A stretch of 64,000 bases of DNA, from positions 145,242-209,241 of the forward strand of contig NZ_QJSX01000002.1 in assembly GCF_003217515.1 (NCBI RefSeq), in the 5' to 3' direction. The notes below the pieces were generated by a model. It was not told where the DNA came from. It did not search any database and was given only the letters and a program-made list of their open reading frames with translations. Shown here one piece after another: positions 35,342-44,067 of the stretch (position 1 is its first letter; every line of letters starts with the position of its first letter). The translations under genes were made by a program, and so were the position numbers. Source of the DNA: Deinococcus yavapaiensis KR-236. GTDB taxonomy: Bacteria; Deinococcota; Deinococci; Deinococcales; Deinococcaceae.

Positions 35342-36307
35342 TCAACGCACCTGCTCGACTTGCACGAACAGGGTGTAGTCGCCTTTGAGCGCCTCCGCGT
35401 CTTGGTAACGCACGGCGAGCACGCCCGGACCGAAGCCGAAGTCGGTGCGCGCGAGCCGCTCGGCCGTCGCGCGATTGAACACCAGCACTTGCGGATCGAA
35501 CGCGTAGTTCAATCCCGCGTCCTGCATGCCGATCGGACGGTCCTTCGCGTCGCCGAGCAGGCTCTTGCCGACCGTGACGTTCACGCCCGGCGCGCCTTGC
35601 CGCAAGCCGAGGCTGCTGGCCGTGCGCACGACGGTGCGGGCGATCGCGGCGGGCACGTCGGTGGGGCTCGGGGCGTTCACGACGAGGCCCGCCACGTCCG
35701 ACAAGGGCAAGAGCGGCGCGAACAGAATGCGCCCGAGGGTCGTCAGGAAGCTCGGCTCGCCGTCCCACTCCCACAGGGTCGGCACGATCATCGCGGCTTG
35801 CCCGTCGGCGAGGTCGCCTTGAAACAGCAGCATCGGGAAGCGGTCGGGCTGCGGCGGGCCGCCGCGAATCCACGGCGTCGCCGTCGGAAAGCGGTCGCCG
35901 CTCGTGAAGCCGCCGTTGCCGCCGAAGGGCGCGTGGGCCGAGCCGCCGCGCAGGCGGTTCGGGTAGTTGTTGGTGTCGCCCACGACGACGCTGCGCACGC
36001 CGCTCGGACCGAAGAGGGTCCGGTTCGTGGCGTCCACGACGCGCGCCTCGGACATCACGAACACTTCGTCGCCGCCTCCGTCCGACTCGAACACGTGGTC
36101 CCATGTTTGGCGATCGACGCGCCAGCCCAGCAGCGTCACACGAAAGCGTCCCACGGCAGGCTGCGCGGCTTGCACGACGATGGGCGCGAGGATGATCGGC
36201 GCGGACGGAAGGGGCGTGTTGGGGCTCTTCGTGTCCTTCTGGGCGAGGGTGGCGCCGGAGGCGAGCAAGGCGGTGAGGGCGAGAGCGGCGGTCACGATCT
36301 TCGTCAT
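35342..36307 (-). CDS. Secreted hypothetical protein
   Basis: 321 residues with a signal peptide (MTKIVTAALALTALLASGATLAQ split at residue 20). The mature part has an N-terminal beta strand block (VGRFRVTLLGWRVDRQTWDH), then FESDGGGDEVFVMSEARVVD. A long Gly/Pro-rich middle has many aromatic residues, and a strand ends it (YTLFVQVEQVR). I recognise no family. Shine-Dalgarno AAAGGAG lies upstream. The gene is divergent from the BTAD regulator, and a palindrome between them may serve both. Confidence 0.7.
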   Translation of the reverse strand: MTKIVTAALALTALLASGATLAQKDTKSPNTPLPSAPIILAPIVVQAAQPAVGRFRVTLLGWRVDRQTWDHVFESDGGGDEVFVMSEARVVDATNRTLFGPSGVRSVVVGDTNNYPNRLRGGSAHAPFGGNGGFTSGDRFPTATPWIRGGPPQPDRFPMLLFQGDLADGQAAMIVPTLWEWDGEPSFLTTLGRILFAPLLPLSDVAGLVVNAPSPTDVPAAIARTVVRTASSLGLRQGAPGVNVTVGKSLLGDAKDRPIGMQDAGLNYAFDPQVLVFNRATAERLARTDFGFGPGVLAVRYQDAEALKGDYTLFVQVEQVR

Positions 36308-36361
36308 CTTGGGGCTCCTTTCGGCCTTTCCATCGGCCTGGACGTACCGTAGGAGACGCGC

Positions 36362-36389
36362 CGTGAACGACCCATGAACGGCGTTCACG
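36362..36389. promoter_or_regulatory. Inverted repeat between the secreted-protein gene and the BTAD regulator
   Basis: CGTGAACG (36362-36369) pairs with CGTTCACG (36382-36389), and nested TGAACG-G-CGTTCA lies at 36375-36387. The block ends 7 bp before the regulator's -10 box, and a minus-strand TACGGT (36346-36351) points the other way. A shared operator is likely. Confidence 0.5.
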
Positions 36390-36396
36390 CACCTTG

Positions 36397-36402
36397 TACA
36401 CT
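36397..36402 (+). promoter_or_regulatory. -10 element of the BTAD regulator gene
   Basis: TACACT followed by 6 nt and GTG 36409; leaderless, and the reason for choosing this start. Confidence 0.55.
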
Positions 36403-36408
36403 GGCGGT

Positions 36409-38778
36409 GTGCTGAGAACCCTCGGGGGCCTCGCGCTCGTGGAGCCGCGCTTCACGCGCGAGAAACCGTTGTTGTTGCTCGCGTACCTCGCGCTCGAGGG
36501 CACGAGACCGAGGCGCGACGTCGCCGCGCTCTTCTGGCCCGACTCACCCAACCCCATGAACAACCTCGCCGTGGCTTTGAACAAGCTGCGCAAAGTCGGC
36601 GTGATCGGCGCGGACGAAGCGCGAACGTGGTGCGAAATCGAGTGCGACGCAGTCAAGTTTCGCGACGTCGTGCGCGAAGGGCGCTGGCGTGAAGCGACCG
36701 AGTGGTACGGCGGAGCGTTCGCGGACGGCCTCAACTTCGAGGACGTCGGCCCCGACCTCGAAGAGTGGGTGTACGAGACGCGCGAGCGTCTGGCGCGCGA
36801 AGTGCAGAGCGCGTGGTCGAACCTCGCGCACGACGCGGCGGCGCACGGCGACTTCGCCGAGGCGGGACGCTGCGCCGAACGGGCGCTGCGCGTTGCGAGC
36901 GCGCCGCCTCCCGAAACGGACGTGCTTCGCGAACTGCACCGCCTGCTGCTCGCCGCCGAGCATCCCGCCAAAGACGAACTCGTGCGTGAAGCGCGCGAAC
37001 TCGGCGTGACGCTCGTCTCGTCGGCGGAAGCGGCGCGCGGCGATTTGCGTGCGCGGCCCGTCGGTCGCGCGCGCGAACTCGAGTCGTTGCTGGCGTTGCC
37101 GCGCGGCGGGTGGGCTTGGGTGGGCGGCGGGCCGGGCTTGGGCAAGACGACCGTGCTGCGCTTGCTGGAAGCGCGCGGCTGGACGTACCTGCCCGCGCGT
37201 TCCGGCTTGCCGTACGCGACGCTCGAAGGATTGATGAGCGTGCCGAGCGGCGGGCCCGACGCGGCGGCTCGGCTGCTCGCTCGGCGCTCGTTCGACGTCG
37301 CCATCGACGATTGGCACGCGATGGACGAGGAAAGCCGAGCCGTCTTGGAGCGCCTGCGTCGCCTGCGGCCCGACGCGCGCGTCGTGCTCGCCGGAGAAGG
37401 CGTGGCGCCGCTCGACGTGGACCGCACGGTGGAACTCGGACGGCTTGGCGCGGCGGACCTCGCCGACTTTCCCGGCGCTTTGGAAGCGACGGACGGCCTG
37501 CCGTCGCTCGTCGGCGCTTGGCTGCGCGGCGAACCGACGAGCGTCGCCCTCGAAGGGCGTCTGGCGCGCTTGCCGGACGTCGCCCGTGACATGCACGGCG
37601 CCTTCGCCTTGCTGGACGCGCCCGACTTGATGCTGGTCCGTCGCGCCTTGCATCTCGACGCGGACGCGTTCGCCGAAGCGCTCGGCACCCTTCTTCGAGG
37701 CGGCTTCGTGGACGCTTCGGGCGTCGTGCTTGGCCGCGACGCGGCCTTGTCGTACCTCAAGGCGCACCCGGCCCTCGAAGGGCGCCTCGGGCTGGCGCTC
37801 GCCCGCGCCTTGCCCGCCCTCGCCGCCTTGCCGCTGTACCGTCGCGCCCGGGCCTTGCTGCGGCCCGAGGACGAGCGGAGCGTTCGCGCCGCCTACCTCG
37901 CGTGGGGGCGCGAACTCGTGCGGCGCGGCTTTCCCGAGCGGGCCGCCGCCGATCTCGCCGAGGCCGCGCCCAGCGAGGACGTGTCGCTGCTGCGCGCCCG
38001 GGCGCTCGAGCTCAGCGGGCAGCTCAAGATGGCGCGCGACGTCTTGACGGCTTTGCCCGAGTCGCCGCGCCAGCAAAGTCTGCTCGCCCTCGTGACGTGG
38101 CGCCTCGGCTTTCCCCACGAGGCGCGCTCCCATGCGGCGGCGGCGTTGACCGGCGACATCGAGGCGCGCGCCGAGGGACACAACGTCCTCGGATTGCTCG
38201 CTCAGTACGAAGGGCGTTTCCCGGAAGCGAAGGCGGCTTTCGGACGCGCCCTCACCCTTTGGCTGGCCGCCGGAGACGAGGTGCGCCACGTCGGAACCCT
38301 CACGAATCTCGCCGTGGTGCGCGCCGAACTCGGCGAGGACGTCGACGCGGCCTTTCAAGAGGCGTTGCAGGCCGCCTCGGACAACTTGAGCCTTCGAGCG
38401 ACGGTTCTGACGGCCATCGGCCGTATGCACGAACGGCGAGGGCAGGAAGACGATGCCAAGCGCTTGTACCGAGAGGCGCACGACTGCGCGCACGAGGCGG
38501 GAGACCTCAAGACGGCCGCCCTGGCCATGAACAACCTCGCCGTGGTGTGGCACCTCGAAGGACGGGAGCGCGAAGCGCGCGACGCGTACATGGCGGCGAT
38601 CGGCCTCGCCCGAAACGCGGGAGACATGCGGGTGCTCGGCATGGCCCTTTCCAACGCGGCGGAACTCGACGGCAACGTGGAAGGATGGCGCGAAGCCATT
38701 TCGATTCTGGAGGAGTCGGGCTTCGTGGCGCTCGCGCAAGGCTACCGAGAGGACTTGGAAGCGTTCATGGCCCGGTAA
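36409..38778 (+). CDS. BTAD/TPR-type regulator with P-loop ATPase domain
   Basis: 789 residues. N-terminal winged helix (1-80: LRTLGGLALVEPRF, EKPLLLLAYLALEG) and bacterial transcriptional activator domain (about 85-200), then an STAND-like ATPase with Walker A GGGPGLGKTT near residue 240 and DVAIDDWHAMDEE as Walker B. A long TPR array (about 520-785) follows with repeats such as NVLGLLAQYEGRFPEAKAAF and MNNLAVVWHLEGREREARDA. The architecture is that of SARP/MalT-like activators that oligomerise with ligand and ATP. The signal is unknown. Neighbours are a divergent secreted protein and a downstream surface protease. Confidence 0.85.
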   Translation: MLRTLGGLALVEPRFTREKPLLLLAYLALEGTRPRRDVAALFWPDSPNPMNNLAVALNKLRKVGVIGADEARTWCEIECDAVKFRDVVREGRWREATEWYGGAFADGLNFEDVGPDLEEWVYETRERLAREVQSAWSNLAHDAAAHGDFAEAGRCAERALRVASAPPPETDVLRELHRLLLAAEHPAKDELVREARELGVTLVSSAEAARGDLRARPVGRARELESLLALPRGGWAWVGGGPGLGKTTVLRLLEARGWTYLPARSGLPYATLEGLMSVPSGGPDAAARLLARRSFDVAIDDWHAMDEESRAVLERLRRLRPDARVVLAGEGVAPLDVDRTVELGRLGAADLADFPGALEATDGLPSLVGAWLRGEPTSVALEGRLARLPDVARDMHGAFALLDAPDLMLVRRALHLDADAFAEALGTLLRGGFVDASGVVLGRDAALSYLKAHPALEGRLGLALARALPALAALPLYRRARALLRPEDERSVRAAYLAWGRELVRRGFPERAAADLAEAAPSEDVSLLRARALELSGQLKMARDVLTALPESPRQQSLLALVTWRLGFPHEARSHAAAALTGDIEARAEGHNVLGLLAQYEGRFPEAKAAFGRALTLWLAAGDEVRHVGTLTNLAVVRAELGEDVDAAFQEALQAASDNLSLRATVLTAIGRMHERRGQEDDAKRLYREAHDCAHEAGDLKTAALAMNNLAVVWHLEGREREARDAYMAAIGLARNAGDMRVLGMALSNAAELDGNVEGWREAISILEESGFVALAQGYREDLEAFMAR

Positions 38779-38853
38779 GGGTCGTTCGGGCACCGTGAGA
38801 CATGCCGATCAGTGCGTACGAAACTCAAGGCACGCTTTGGCTGGAGGTACAGG

Positions 38854-40422
38854 ATGCGCGCAATGTTGTTGGCCTTTTCGCTGGCGCTTTGGAGTTGTGG
38901 CACGACCACGCCGTCGCCACCCTCGGGCGGGACCGCGAGCTTGTCGCCGCAGCGGGCGACGTGGGACGAGACGGTGACGGTGACGCTACCGTGGAGCGCG
39001 AGCGGCGTATCGGCGACCGTGGGTGGAAAAGCGGCGGCCGTGCGGGCGACGTCGCCGACGACGGTCGAAGTGCGCGTCCCGAGTGACGTGTGGGGCGGTC
39101 CGCAGGACGTGGTCGTGACGGACGGAGCGCGCCGTGAGACTTTGAACCTCACGGTGCTCGGCGCGGACGTCGTGGCGAGCGGCGGCAACACGGTGATCGT
39201 CCTCGTGGAGCGCGGCGCGGCGGACACCTTGGCGTCGAAGTACTCGAAGACGCCGCTCGCGTTGCCGAGCGGCTCGGCGCTCGTGAGCGGCAAGACGCCG
39301 CTCGGATTCGGCAACGGCCCGTGCGGCCAGACGCTGCTGCAACTGCAAATCGCGCCGAGCGGGCCGAGCGTCGGCTTGGGTCACCTGCTCGACGAGCTTG
39401 CCACCGAACTCGGCCGGGCGGTCGGGACGGCGGCGGTGCTCGGCATCGATCCTCGCTCCGGTTGGCCCGCGAGCGCCGCCTCGTCGTTCGAGGGAGACGT
39501 GACGGCGCCGCGCCCGCTCGTCGTCTCGGCGCCCGCTTCGTTCAGCGGACAAGGCGTCACGATCGCCGTGCTCGACACGGGCGTCACGCCCCTCTCGTTC
39601 GGGAACCGCTACCTCTCGGCGCTCGCGCGGGACTTCACGAGCTCCGTCGGTTCGGCCACGACGGACCCGTTCACGAGGACTTTGGGCAAAGACGTCGTGC
39701 AAGGTCACGGCAGTCCGATCGCGGCGCTCGCGGCGGACGGCAAGATCGGCGTGGCAACGAGCGCGAACGTCTGGCCGCTGAAAGTGTGCGGGCCGGACGG
39801 ACAGTGCCAGTTGGAGAACATCATTCGAGGCGTGTGCGCCGCCACGACCGGTCAGTTTCCGGCGAACCGCGTCGTCCTCAACCTCAGTCTCGGCAGCGAC
39901 ACTCCCAGCGAGATTCTGTACACGGTCCTGCAAGACGCGGTCGCGCGCGGCGCGCTCGTCGCGGCCGCGGCGGGCAACGCGTGGAACGAGCGAGGCACGC
40001 GGGCGGGCGCGTTGTATCACTACCCGGCGGCTTTCTCGGGCGAGAGCGGCTTGCCGAGGTACACACGGACCTACGCGCCGCCGTTCGCCACGATCAAAGG
40101 CGTCGTGGGCGTGGGCGCGCTTCGAGGCGACGGTTCGACCTTGACGGCCGCGAGCTTCTCCGAGCGGGGAGATTTCGTGGGGCTCTCCGCGCCGGGCGGC
40201 AACGTGTCCAGCCTCGACCCGAACGGGCTGGAGGGTCGCTACGTCGGCACGTCGTTCGCGACAGGCGTGGTGTCGGGCGCGCTCGCCGCGTGGCGTGAAG
40301 CGAGACCGGCGGCGACGCCCGAGAGCATCGTCGTCGAGGCGCGCCGCGCCGCGTGTACGGCGGCGTGCGGCGTGTCGGGAAGTACGTCGGACGTCGGATC
40401 GGGACTCGTGCGGGCGCCGTGA
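38854..40422 (+). CDS. Subtilisin-like (S8) serine protease, putative lipoprotein
   Basis: 522 residues. A hydrophobic N-terminus ends in Leu-Trp-Ser-Cys15, a probable but imperfect lipobox. An IPT/TIG-like beta domain (about 25-105) and a pro-region follow. The S8 domain has Asp241 (IAVLDTGVTP), His285 (VQGHGSPIA), oxyanion Asn375 (AAAGNAW) and Ser467 (GTSFATGVVSGAL). The usual GHGTHVAG is replaced by GHGSPIAAL, but the triad is complete. Extra cysteines are present (VCGPDGQCQ; AACTAACGVSG). ATG 38854 follows GGAGG. It lies 75 bp downstream of the BTAD regulator, so regulation by it is plausible. Confidence 0.88.
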   Translation: MRAMLLAFSLALWSCGTTTPSPPSGGTASLSPQRATWDETVTVTLPWSASGVSATVGGKAAAVRATSPTTVEVRVPSDVWGGPQDVVVTDGARRETLNLTVLGADVVASGGNTVIVLVERGAADTLASKYSKTPLALPSGSALVSGKTPLGFGNGPCGQTLLQLQIAPSGPSVGLGHLLDELATELGRAVGTAAVLGIDPRSGWPASAASSFEGDVTAPRPLVVSAPASFSGQGVTIAVLDTGVTPLSFGNRYLSALARDFTSSVGSATTDPFTRTLGKDVVQGHGSPIAALAADGKIGVATSANVWPLKVCGPDGQCQLENIIRGVCAATTGQFPANRVVLNLSLGSDTPSEILYTVLQDAVARGALVAAAAGNAWNERGTRAGALYHYPAAFSGESGLPRYTRTYAPPFATIKGVVGVGALRGDGSTLTAASFSERGDFVGLSAPGGNVSSLDPNGLEGRYVGTSFATGVVSGALAAWREARPAATPESIVVEARRAACTAACGVSGSTSDVGSGLVRAP

Positions 40423-40425
40423 CGT

Positions 40426-41304
40426 TCACTCGGCGAGGCCGTGGTCGCGCACCTTCGCGCGCTTGTCGGTCTTGTCGGGCAGTTGGCTGAGTACCATCGC
40501 CAGCACGACGAGCGCGCCGCCCGCCAAGCCGCGCAGACCGACGCGCTCCTTGAGCAGCAGGAACGAGAAAACCGACGCCGTGACGGGCTCGAGCGCGTAG
40601 ATGATCGCCGCTTCGGGCGCCGTCACGCGTCGCTGCCCGACCGTTTGAAGGAAGGTCGTGAAGGCGGTCGCGACGAGCCCGAGGTACAACAAGGGAAGCC
40701 ACTGGTCCGCGCCGCTCGGCACGATGGCGCCGCCGCTGAAAATCGCCCAAGCCCAGCACAACAAGCCCGTCGCCGCGACCTGCACCGCCGTGAGCTGCAA
40801 CGACGCGTGTTCGGCGGCGAGCTTCTCGAGCGCCAAGATGTAGCCCGCGTAACTCAAGGCGCACAGCAGCACCCACGCGTCGCCGATCACGAGCGCTCCT
40901 CCTTCCCACGACAGCAACCCGATCCCGGCGAGGGCGAAGAAGGCCGCGCCCCACAAGCGCACCGAGAGCTTTTGCTTCGCCGTTCCTGCCAACCACAGCG
41001 GCACGAGCACGACGCTGAGTCCCGTGATGAACGCCGCTCGGTTCGCGCTCGTCGTTTGCAGCCCCAGCGTCTGCGACGCGTATCCGATCGTCAGCCAGAC
41101 GCCGAGTACGAATCCGTCGCGCCACAACAGCCGCGTCGTGCGAAGCAAGAACGGCACGAGAACGACCATCGCGAGCGTGAACCGCCAAGCCAGCAACGTC
41201 GCCGGGGCGAGCGTGTCGGTCGCTCCCTTCACGATCGGAAAGGTGCTTCCCCAGACGACGGTGACGAACACGAGCAAGACGATCCCGAGGGCGTGAGGCG
41301 ACAT
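40426..41304 (-). CDS. EamA/DMT family transporter
   Basis: 292 residues with ten predicted membrane helices in two five-helix EamA repeats. Repeat one starts LGIVLLVFVTVVWGSTFPIV and repeat two starts GDAWVLLCALSYAGYILALE. The conserved end of the family is LEPVTASVFSFLLLKERVG. Exporters of metabolites or amino acids belong here; the substrate is unknown. ATG 41304 is decided by TAGAAT 7 nt upstream. Divergent from ispF with a 19-bp gap. Confidence 0.9.
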   Translation of the reverse strand: MSPHALGIVLLVFVTVVWGSTFPIVKGATDTLAPATLLAWRFTLAMVVLVPFLLRTTRLLWRDGFVLGVWLTIGYASQTLGLQTTSANRAAFITGLSVVLVPLWLAGTAKQKLSVRLWGAAFFALAGIGLLSWEGGALVIGDAWVLLCALSYAGYILALEKLAAEHASLQLTAVQVAATGLLCWAWAIFSGGAIVPSGADQWLPLLYLGLVATAFTTFLQTVGQRRVTAPEAAIIYALEPVTASVFSFLLLKERVGLRGLAGGALVVLAMVLSQLPDKTDKRAKVRDHGLAE

Positions 41305-41323
41305 GACGGCTATTCTAAGGGGC
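41305..41323. promoter_or_regulatory. 19-bp bidirectional leaderless promoter (eamA / ispF)
   Basis: Plus-strand TATTCT (41311-41316) overlaps minus-strand TAGAAT (41312-41317 reversed). Each ends 7 nt before its start codon (ATG 41324; ATG 41304). The geometry is identical to 12300-12318. Confidence 0.65.
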
Positions 41324-41812
41324 ATGGCGATTTTCGATTCTCTGCGCATCGGCTTCGGCGAGGACGCGCATCGACTCGCGCAAGGTCGGCCGCTCGTGTT
41401 GGGCGGCGTGGCGATCGCGAACGCCGAGCGAGGCGCGGTGGCGCACAGCGACGGCGACGCGTTGCTGCACGCCCTCTCGGACGCGCTGCTGTCGGCGCTC
41501 GCGCTCGGAGACATCGGGCAGCACTTTCCGGACACGTCGCCCGAGTGGAAGGACCTCGACTCCACCGTGATTTTGCGTCACGTTCTCGACCTCGTGTCCC
41601 AGCGTGACTTCACGCCCGTGAACGTCGCGGTGACCGTGACGCTCGACCGCCCGAAGCTCGGGGCGTCGAGAGCAGAAATCGCGGAGCGTGTCGCTCAACT
41701 GCTGCGCTTGACTTCCGACCGCGTCGGGGTGACCTTCAAGACGTCGGAAGGCCTCGCGCCCGATCACGTGCAGGCCCGGGCGACCGTGCTGCTGGCGAGG
41801 AGCGCGCCGTGA
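41324..41812 (+). CDS. ispF: 2-C-methyl-D-erythritol 2,4-cyclodiphosphate synthase IspF
   Basis: 162 residues, the standard length. It forms MEcPP in the non-mevalonate isoprenoid pathway, as a zinc-dependent trimer. Motifs: RIGFGEDAHRL (Asp and His zinc ligands), AHSDGDALLHALSDALLSAL (third ligand), GDIGQHFPDTSPEWK, and TFKTSEGL near the end. ATG 41324 fits the leaderless spacing better than the upstream ATG 41303. It overlaps the next gene by 4 bp. Confidence 0.96.
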   Translation: MAIFDSLRIGFGEDAHRLAQGRPLVLGGVAIANAERGAVAHSDGDALLHALSDALLSALALGDIGQHFPDTSPEWKDLDSTVILRHVLDLVSQRDFTPVNVAVTVTLDRPKLGASRAEIAERVAQLLRLTSDRVGVTFKTSEGLAPDHVQARATVLLARSAP

Positions 41813-42279
41813 CGTCGCCCGGCACGTCGGCGTTGTCCGTCGTGCTGTTCGAGCCGGAGAACGCCGGGAACGTCGGGAACGTCGCGCGTACGTGCGCGGT
41901 GCTGGGCGCCGAACTGCACCTGATCCGCCCGTTCGGCTTTCGCCTGCACGATCCGCAGTTCAAGCGGGCGGGCATGGATTACCTTCGCTCGGTGCGCCTC
42001 GTGGAGCACGCCGACTGGGAAGCGTTCACGGCGACGCTTGCGCAAGGAGCGCGACTGTTCGGCTTCACCACGAAGACCGATCGCCCTTACACGTCCGTGC
42101 GGTACGAGCGCGGCGATTACTTGGTGTTCGGGCCGGAGTCGCGCGGTTTGCCGGCGTGGTTGCGCGACCGCCTTGACCTCGTCACCTTTCCCATGCCGGG
42201 TGAGGGGCGCAGCCTCAACCTTGCCGTGGCGGCGGGCATCGGAGCGTACGAGGCGATGCGGCAATTGCACGGCTGGTGA
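41809..42279 (+). CDS. trmL: tRNA (cytidine/uridine-34 2'-O)-methyltransferase TrmL
   Basis: 156-residue minimal SPOUT methyltransferase. Motif 1 is EPENAGNVGNVARTC, motif 2 is LVFGPESRGLP and motif 3, the trefoil knot, is MPGEGRSLNLAVAAGIGAYEA. The length and lack of an extra RNA domain fit TrmL, which methylates the ribose of the wobble base in tRNA-Leu. The GTG start overlaps the ispF stop (GTGA). Confidence 0.92.
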   Translation: MTSPGTSALSVVLFEPENAGNVGNVARTCAVLGAELHLIRPFGFRLHDPQFKRAGMDYLRSVRLVEHADWEAFTATLAQGARLFGFTTKTDRPYTSVRYERGDYLVFGPESRGLPAWLRDRLDLVTFPMPGEGRSLNLAVAAGIGAYEAMRQLHGW

Positions 42280-42361
42280 ACGCGGGAACCTTGATAAAGA
42301 GAATTGTCAGAAGAGTGTGAGAGTCGAAGGTATATTCATGATCGTTGAGGAGAGTCGATTG

Positions 42362-42856
42362 ATGCATATACCACGATTTAACCGTCCGAGCCGAATACTG
42401 GCCACCTTGCTGCTCGCGAGCGTCGCGAGCGCTCAACAAAGCGCGACCGAGGTCGTGATTTCCGAACCGAGCGGAAACGGCGCGTTTCGCTCGAACTTCG
42501 CGGGATTCGTCATTCAAGGCGCGTCGCCCCTCGACAACGACGACGCTCGCCGCTCCGCTCGCGAGTTGCTGTCGATGTCGCAAATCTCCTTGTCTTTGCG
42601 CGGTTCGAAAGCCGATCACGGCTTGTGCCAAGCGAACGCCGTCGAGGCGATGCAACTTCCCGACGGCCAAGAGTCCTTCGTGCTCTTCCGCGCGGACGCC
42701 AAAGATCAAGGCTTCGCCTTCGACGACATCTCGCTCGACAGCAACGGCGAGAAGGGCCTGATCTTCTTCACCCTCAAGAAGTCGGGACGTGAACTGCTGG
42801 GCTTGTGGACGGGCGGACACGGCGACAAAGTGCTGACGTTGTGCCGCAGTCGCTGA
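42362..42856 (+). CDS. Small secreted hypothetical protein
   Basis: 164 residues with a signal peptide (MHIPRFNRPSRILATLLLAS, cleavage after ASAQ). The mature domain is beta-rich and contains two cysteines (GLCQANAVEA; LTLCRSR) and GQESFVLFRADAKDQGFAFD. No family is recognised. ATG 42362 has a Shine-Dalgarno GAGGAGAG 7 nt upstream. An in-frame ATG at 42338 follows TATATT (42331-42336) too closely to be leaderless. A bidirectional terminator follows. Confidence 0.7.
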   Translation: MHIPRFNRPSRILATLLLASVASAQQSATEVVISEPSGNGAFRSNFAGFVIQGASPLDNDDARRSARELLSMSQISLSLRGSKADHGLCQANAVEAMQLPDGQESFVLFRADAKDQGFAFDDISLDSNGEKGLIFFTLKKSGRELLGLWTGGHGDKVLTLCRSR

Positions 42857-42872
42857 GGCGACCTGCGACCAA

Positions 42873-42902
42873 AGAAGACCGCCCCCACGGGGGCGGTCTT
42901 CT
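42873..42902. terminator. Bidirectional terminator between convergent genes
   Basis: AGAAGACCGCCCCC (42873-42886) pairs perfectly with GGGGGCGGTCTTCT (42889-42902). It serves the secreted-protein gene on the left and the PEGA gene on the right. Confidence 0.8.
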
Positions 42903-42926
42903 CGGATGTTCGTTACGAGCGAGGAA

Positions 42927-43943
42927 TTACTGCAGGCGGTTGAGATTGACGGTGATCGTGCCGCCGTTGACGACTTGCACTTGCGAAACGCCCGCCGCGT
43001 AACCCGGCGCGACCAAGACGATTTGGTAATCGTCACGGTTGAGGGTGAGGGTAAGGGCGCCGTTGCGAATCACGCCTTGCTCTTGGCCGTTCACGAAGAC
43101 GCGGGCGCCGTTGACGTTGCTGCGAATCGTGAGGGTGGCGCGCTGAGCTTGCAGCGTGACGTTGACGTTGACCGTGACACCCGCACGCACGGTCACCGTT
43201 TGGTTGATGTCGGTGTAGCCGGGCGCGGAGATGCGCACGCGGTACGTGCCTGCCGCGAGGTTGGGGAAGGTCGAGCCGCTGTCGCCGACTTCACGGTCGT
43301 TGATGTACACGGTCGCGCCCGGAACGTTCGTGTTCACGGTGATGCTGCCTGTACGCGCCGGGGCTTGAGGCGCGACGACGTTGTAGGACGCCGTGTCGGT
43401 CGTCCACGTGTTTTGCGGGATGGGCGTCACGACGATCGAGAGGGCCTGCGCGAGGTTCTCGCTGCCGCGCACCGTCACGGTCGCGAAGCCTTGGTTGGTT
43501 TGCTCGGCGCGGAATTGGCTGATCTGATCGAGGTTGAGGGGCGTGCGGCTCGCGAGGGCGAGGACGCGGTTGACGCCCGCCGGGCCGGCGACGTCGAGCG
43601 AGTACTGCGGGTTGTTGGCGCGCGGGAATTGACGAGTTTCGCCCGCACGAACGAGGTTGTTGTCACCCGAGTAGCGGTTGGGGAGAATCTGGTCGATTTC
43701 GCCGTTCACGCCGACGTTGAAGAGGTAGACGTAGGCGTCTTGGTTCGTCGTGACGAACAGGCGGATGCGTTCGCCGATCGCGTAGTTCGGCGTGCTTTGA
43801 CCGCTGGGGTCCTTGTCGGTCCAGACACGGACGCTCAAATCGGTCGGCGTGGGGTTGACGATGATGCTTTGAGCGCTGATGCGAGGTTGCGCGAGCGCCG
43901 CCGTTGCAAGCGCCATGGTTCCCAGTGCAAGAATCTTTTTCAT
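42927..43943 (-). CDS. Secreted DUF4384 / PEGA-domain protein
   Basis: 338 residues. A signal peptide (MKKILALGTMALATAALAQ) precedes a DUF4384-like domain (about 25-170: YAIGERIRLFVTTNQDAYVY, LFNVGVNGEIDQILPN), then two PEGA repeats (about 220-290 GSITVNTNVPGATVYINDR; 295-338 ATLTIRSNVNGARVFVNG). PEGA repeats are small beta sandwiches found in surface-associated proteins. Probably an envelope or S-layer-associated protein. Shine-Dalgarno GGAGG precedes ATG 43943. Confidence 0.88.
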   Translation of the reverse strand: MKKILALGTMALATAALAQPRISAQSIIVNPTPTDLSVRVWTDKDPSGQSTPNYAIGERIRLFVTTNQDAYVYLFNVGVNGEIDQILPNRYSGDNNLVRAGETRQFPRANNPQYSLDVAGPAGVNRVLALASRTPLNLDQISQFRAEQTNQGFATVTVRGSENLAQALSIVVTPIPQNTWTTDTASYNVVAPQAPARTGSITVNTNVPGATVYINDREVGDSGSTFPNLAAGTYRVRISAPGYTDINQTVTVRAGVTVNVNVTLQAQRATLTIRSNVNGARVFVNGQEQGVIRNGALTLTLNRDDYQIVLVAPGYAAGVSQVQVVNGGTITVNLNRLQ

Positions 43944-43962
43944 GTCTCGTCCTCCGAGAAAA

Positions 43963-43990
43963 AGGGTAGCCCGCGCTAGATGACGCGCAA
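43963..43990 (-). promoter_or_regulatory. Probable promoter of the PEGA-protein gene
   Basis: On the minus strand TTGCGC, a 16-bp spacer, TACCCT, followed by a leader with GGAGG before ATG 43943. Confidence 0.45.
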
Positions 43991-44015
43991 TGAACACCTC
44001 TGCAGAAAGCCTTTA

Positions 44016-44057
44016 GGCGCTGTCAGGCTGTCATCAGCGCCCTGACGCTCGCGTCAG
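44016..44057. repeat. Two adjacent hairpins downstream of the CoA-binding gene
   Basis: GGCGCTG (44016-44022) pairs with CAGCGCC (44035-44041). CTGACGC (44042-44048) pairs with GCGTCAG (44051-44057). They lie between the 3' end of the CoA-binding gene and the promoter of the PEGA gene. No T run is present. Confidence 0.45.
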
Positions 44058-44067
44058 CCCCGCTCCT

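Noticed and set aside
33951..37760. 1269-residue minus-strand open frame covering several genes
   Set aside because: It runs across two convergent genes and the BTAD gene; only the short pieces in other frames have signal peptides and motifs. Composition is Arg/Ser/Ala-rich noise.
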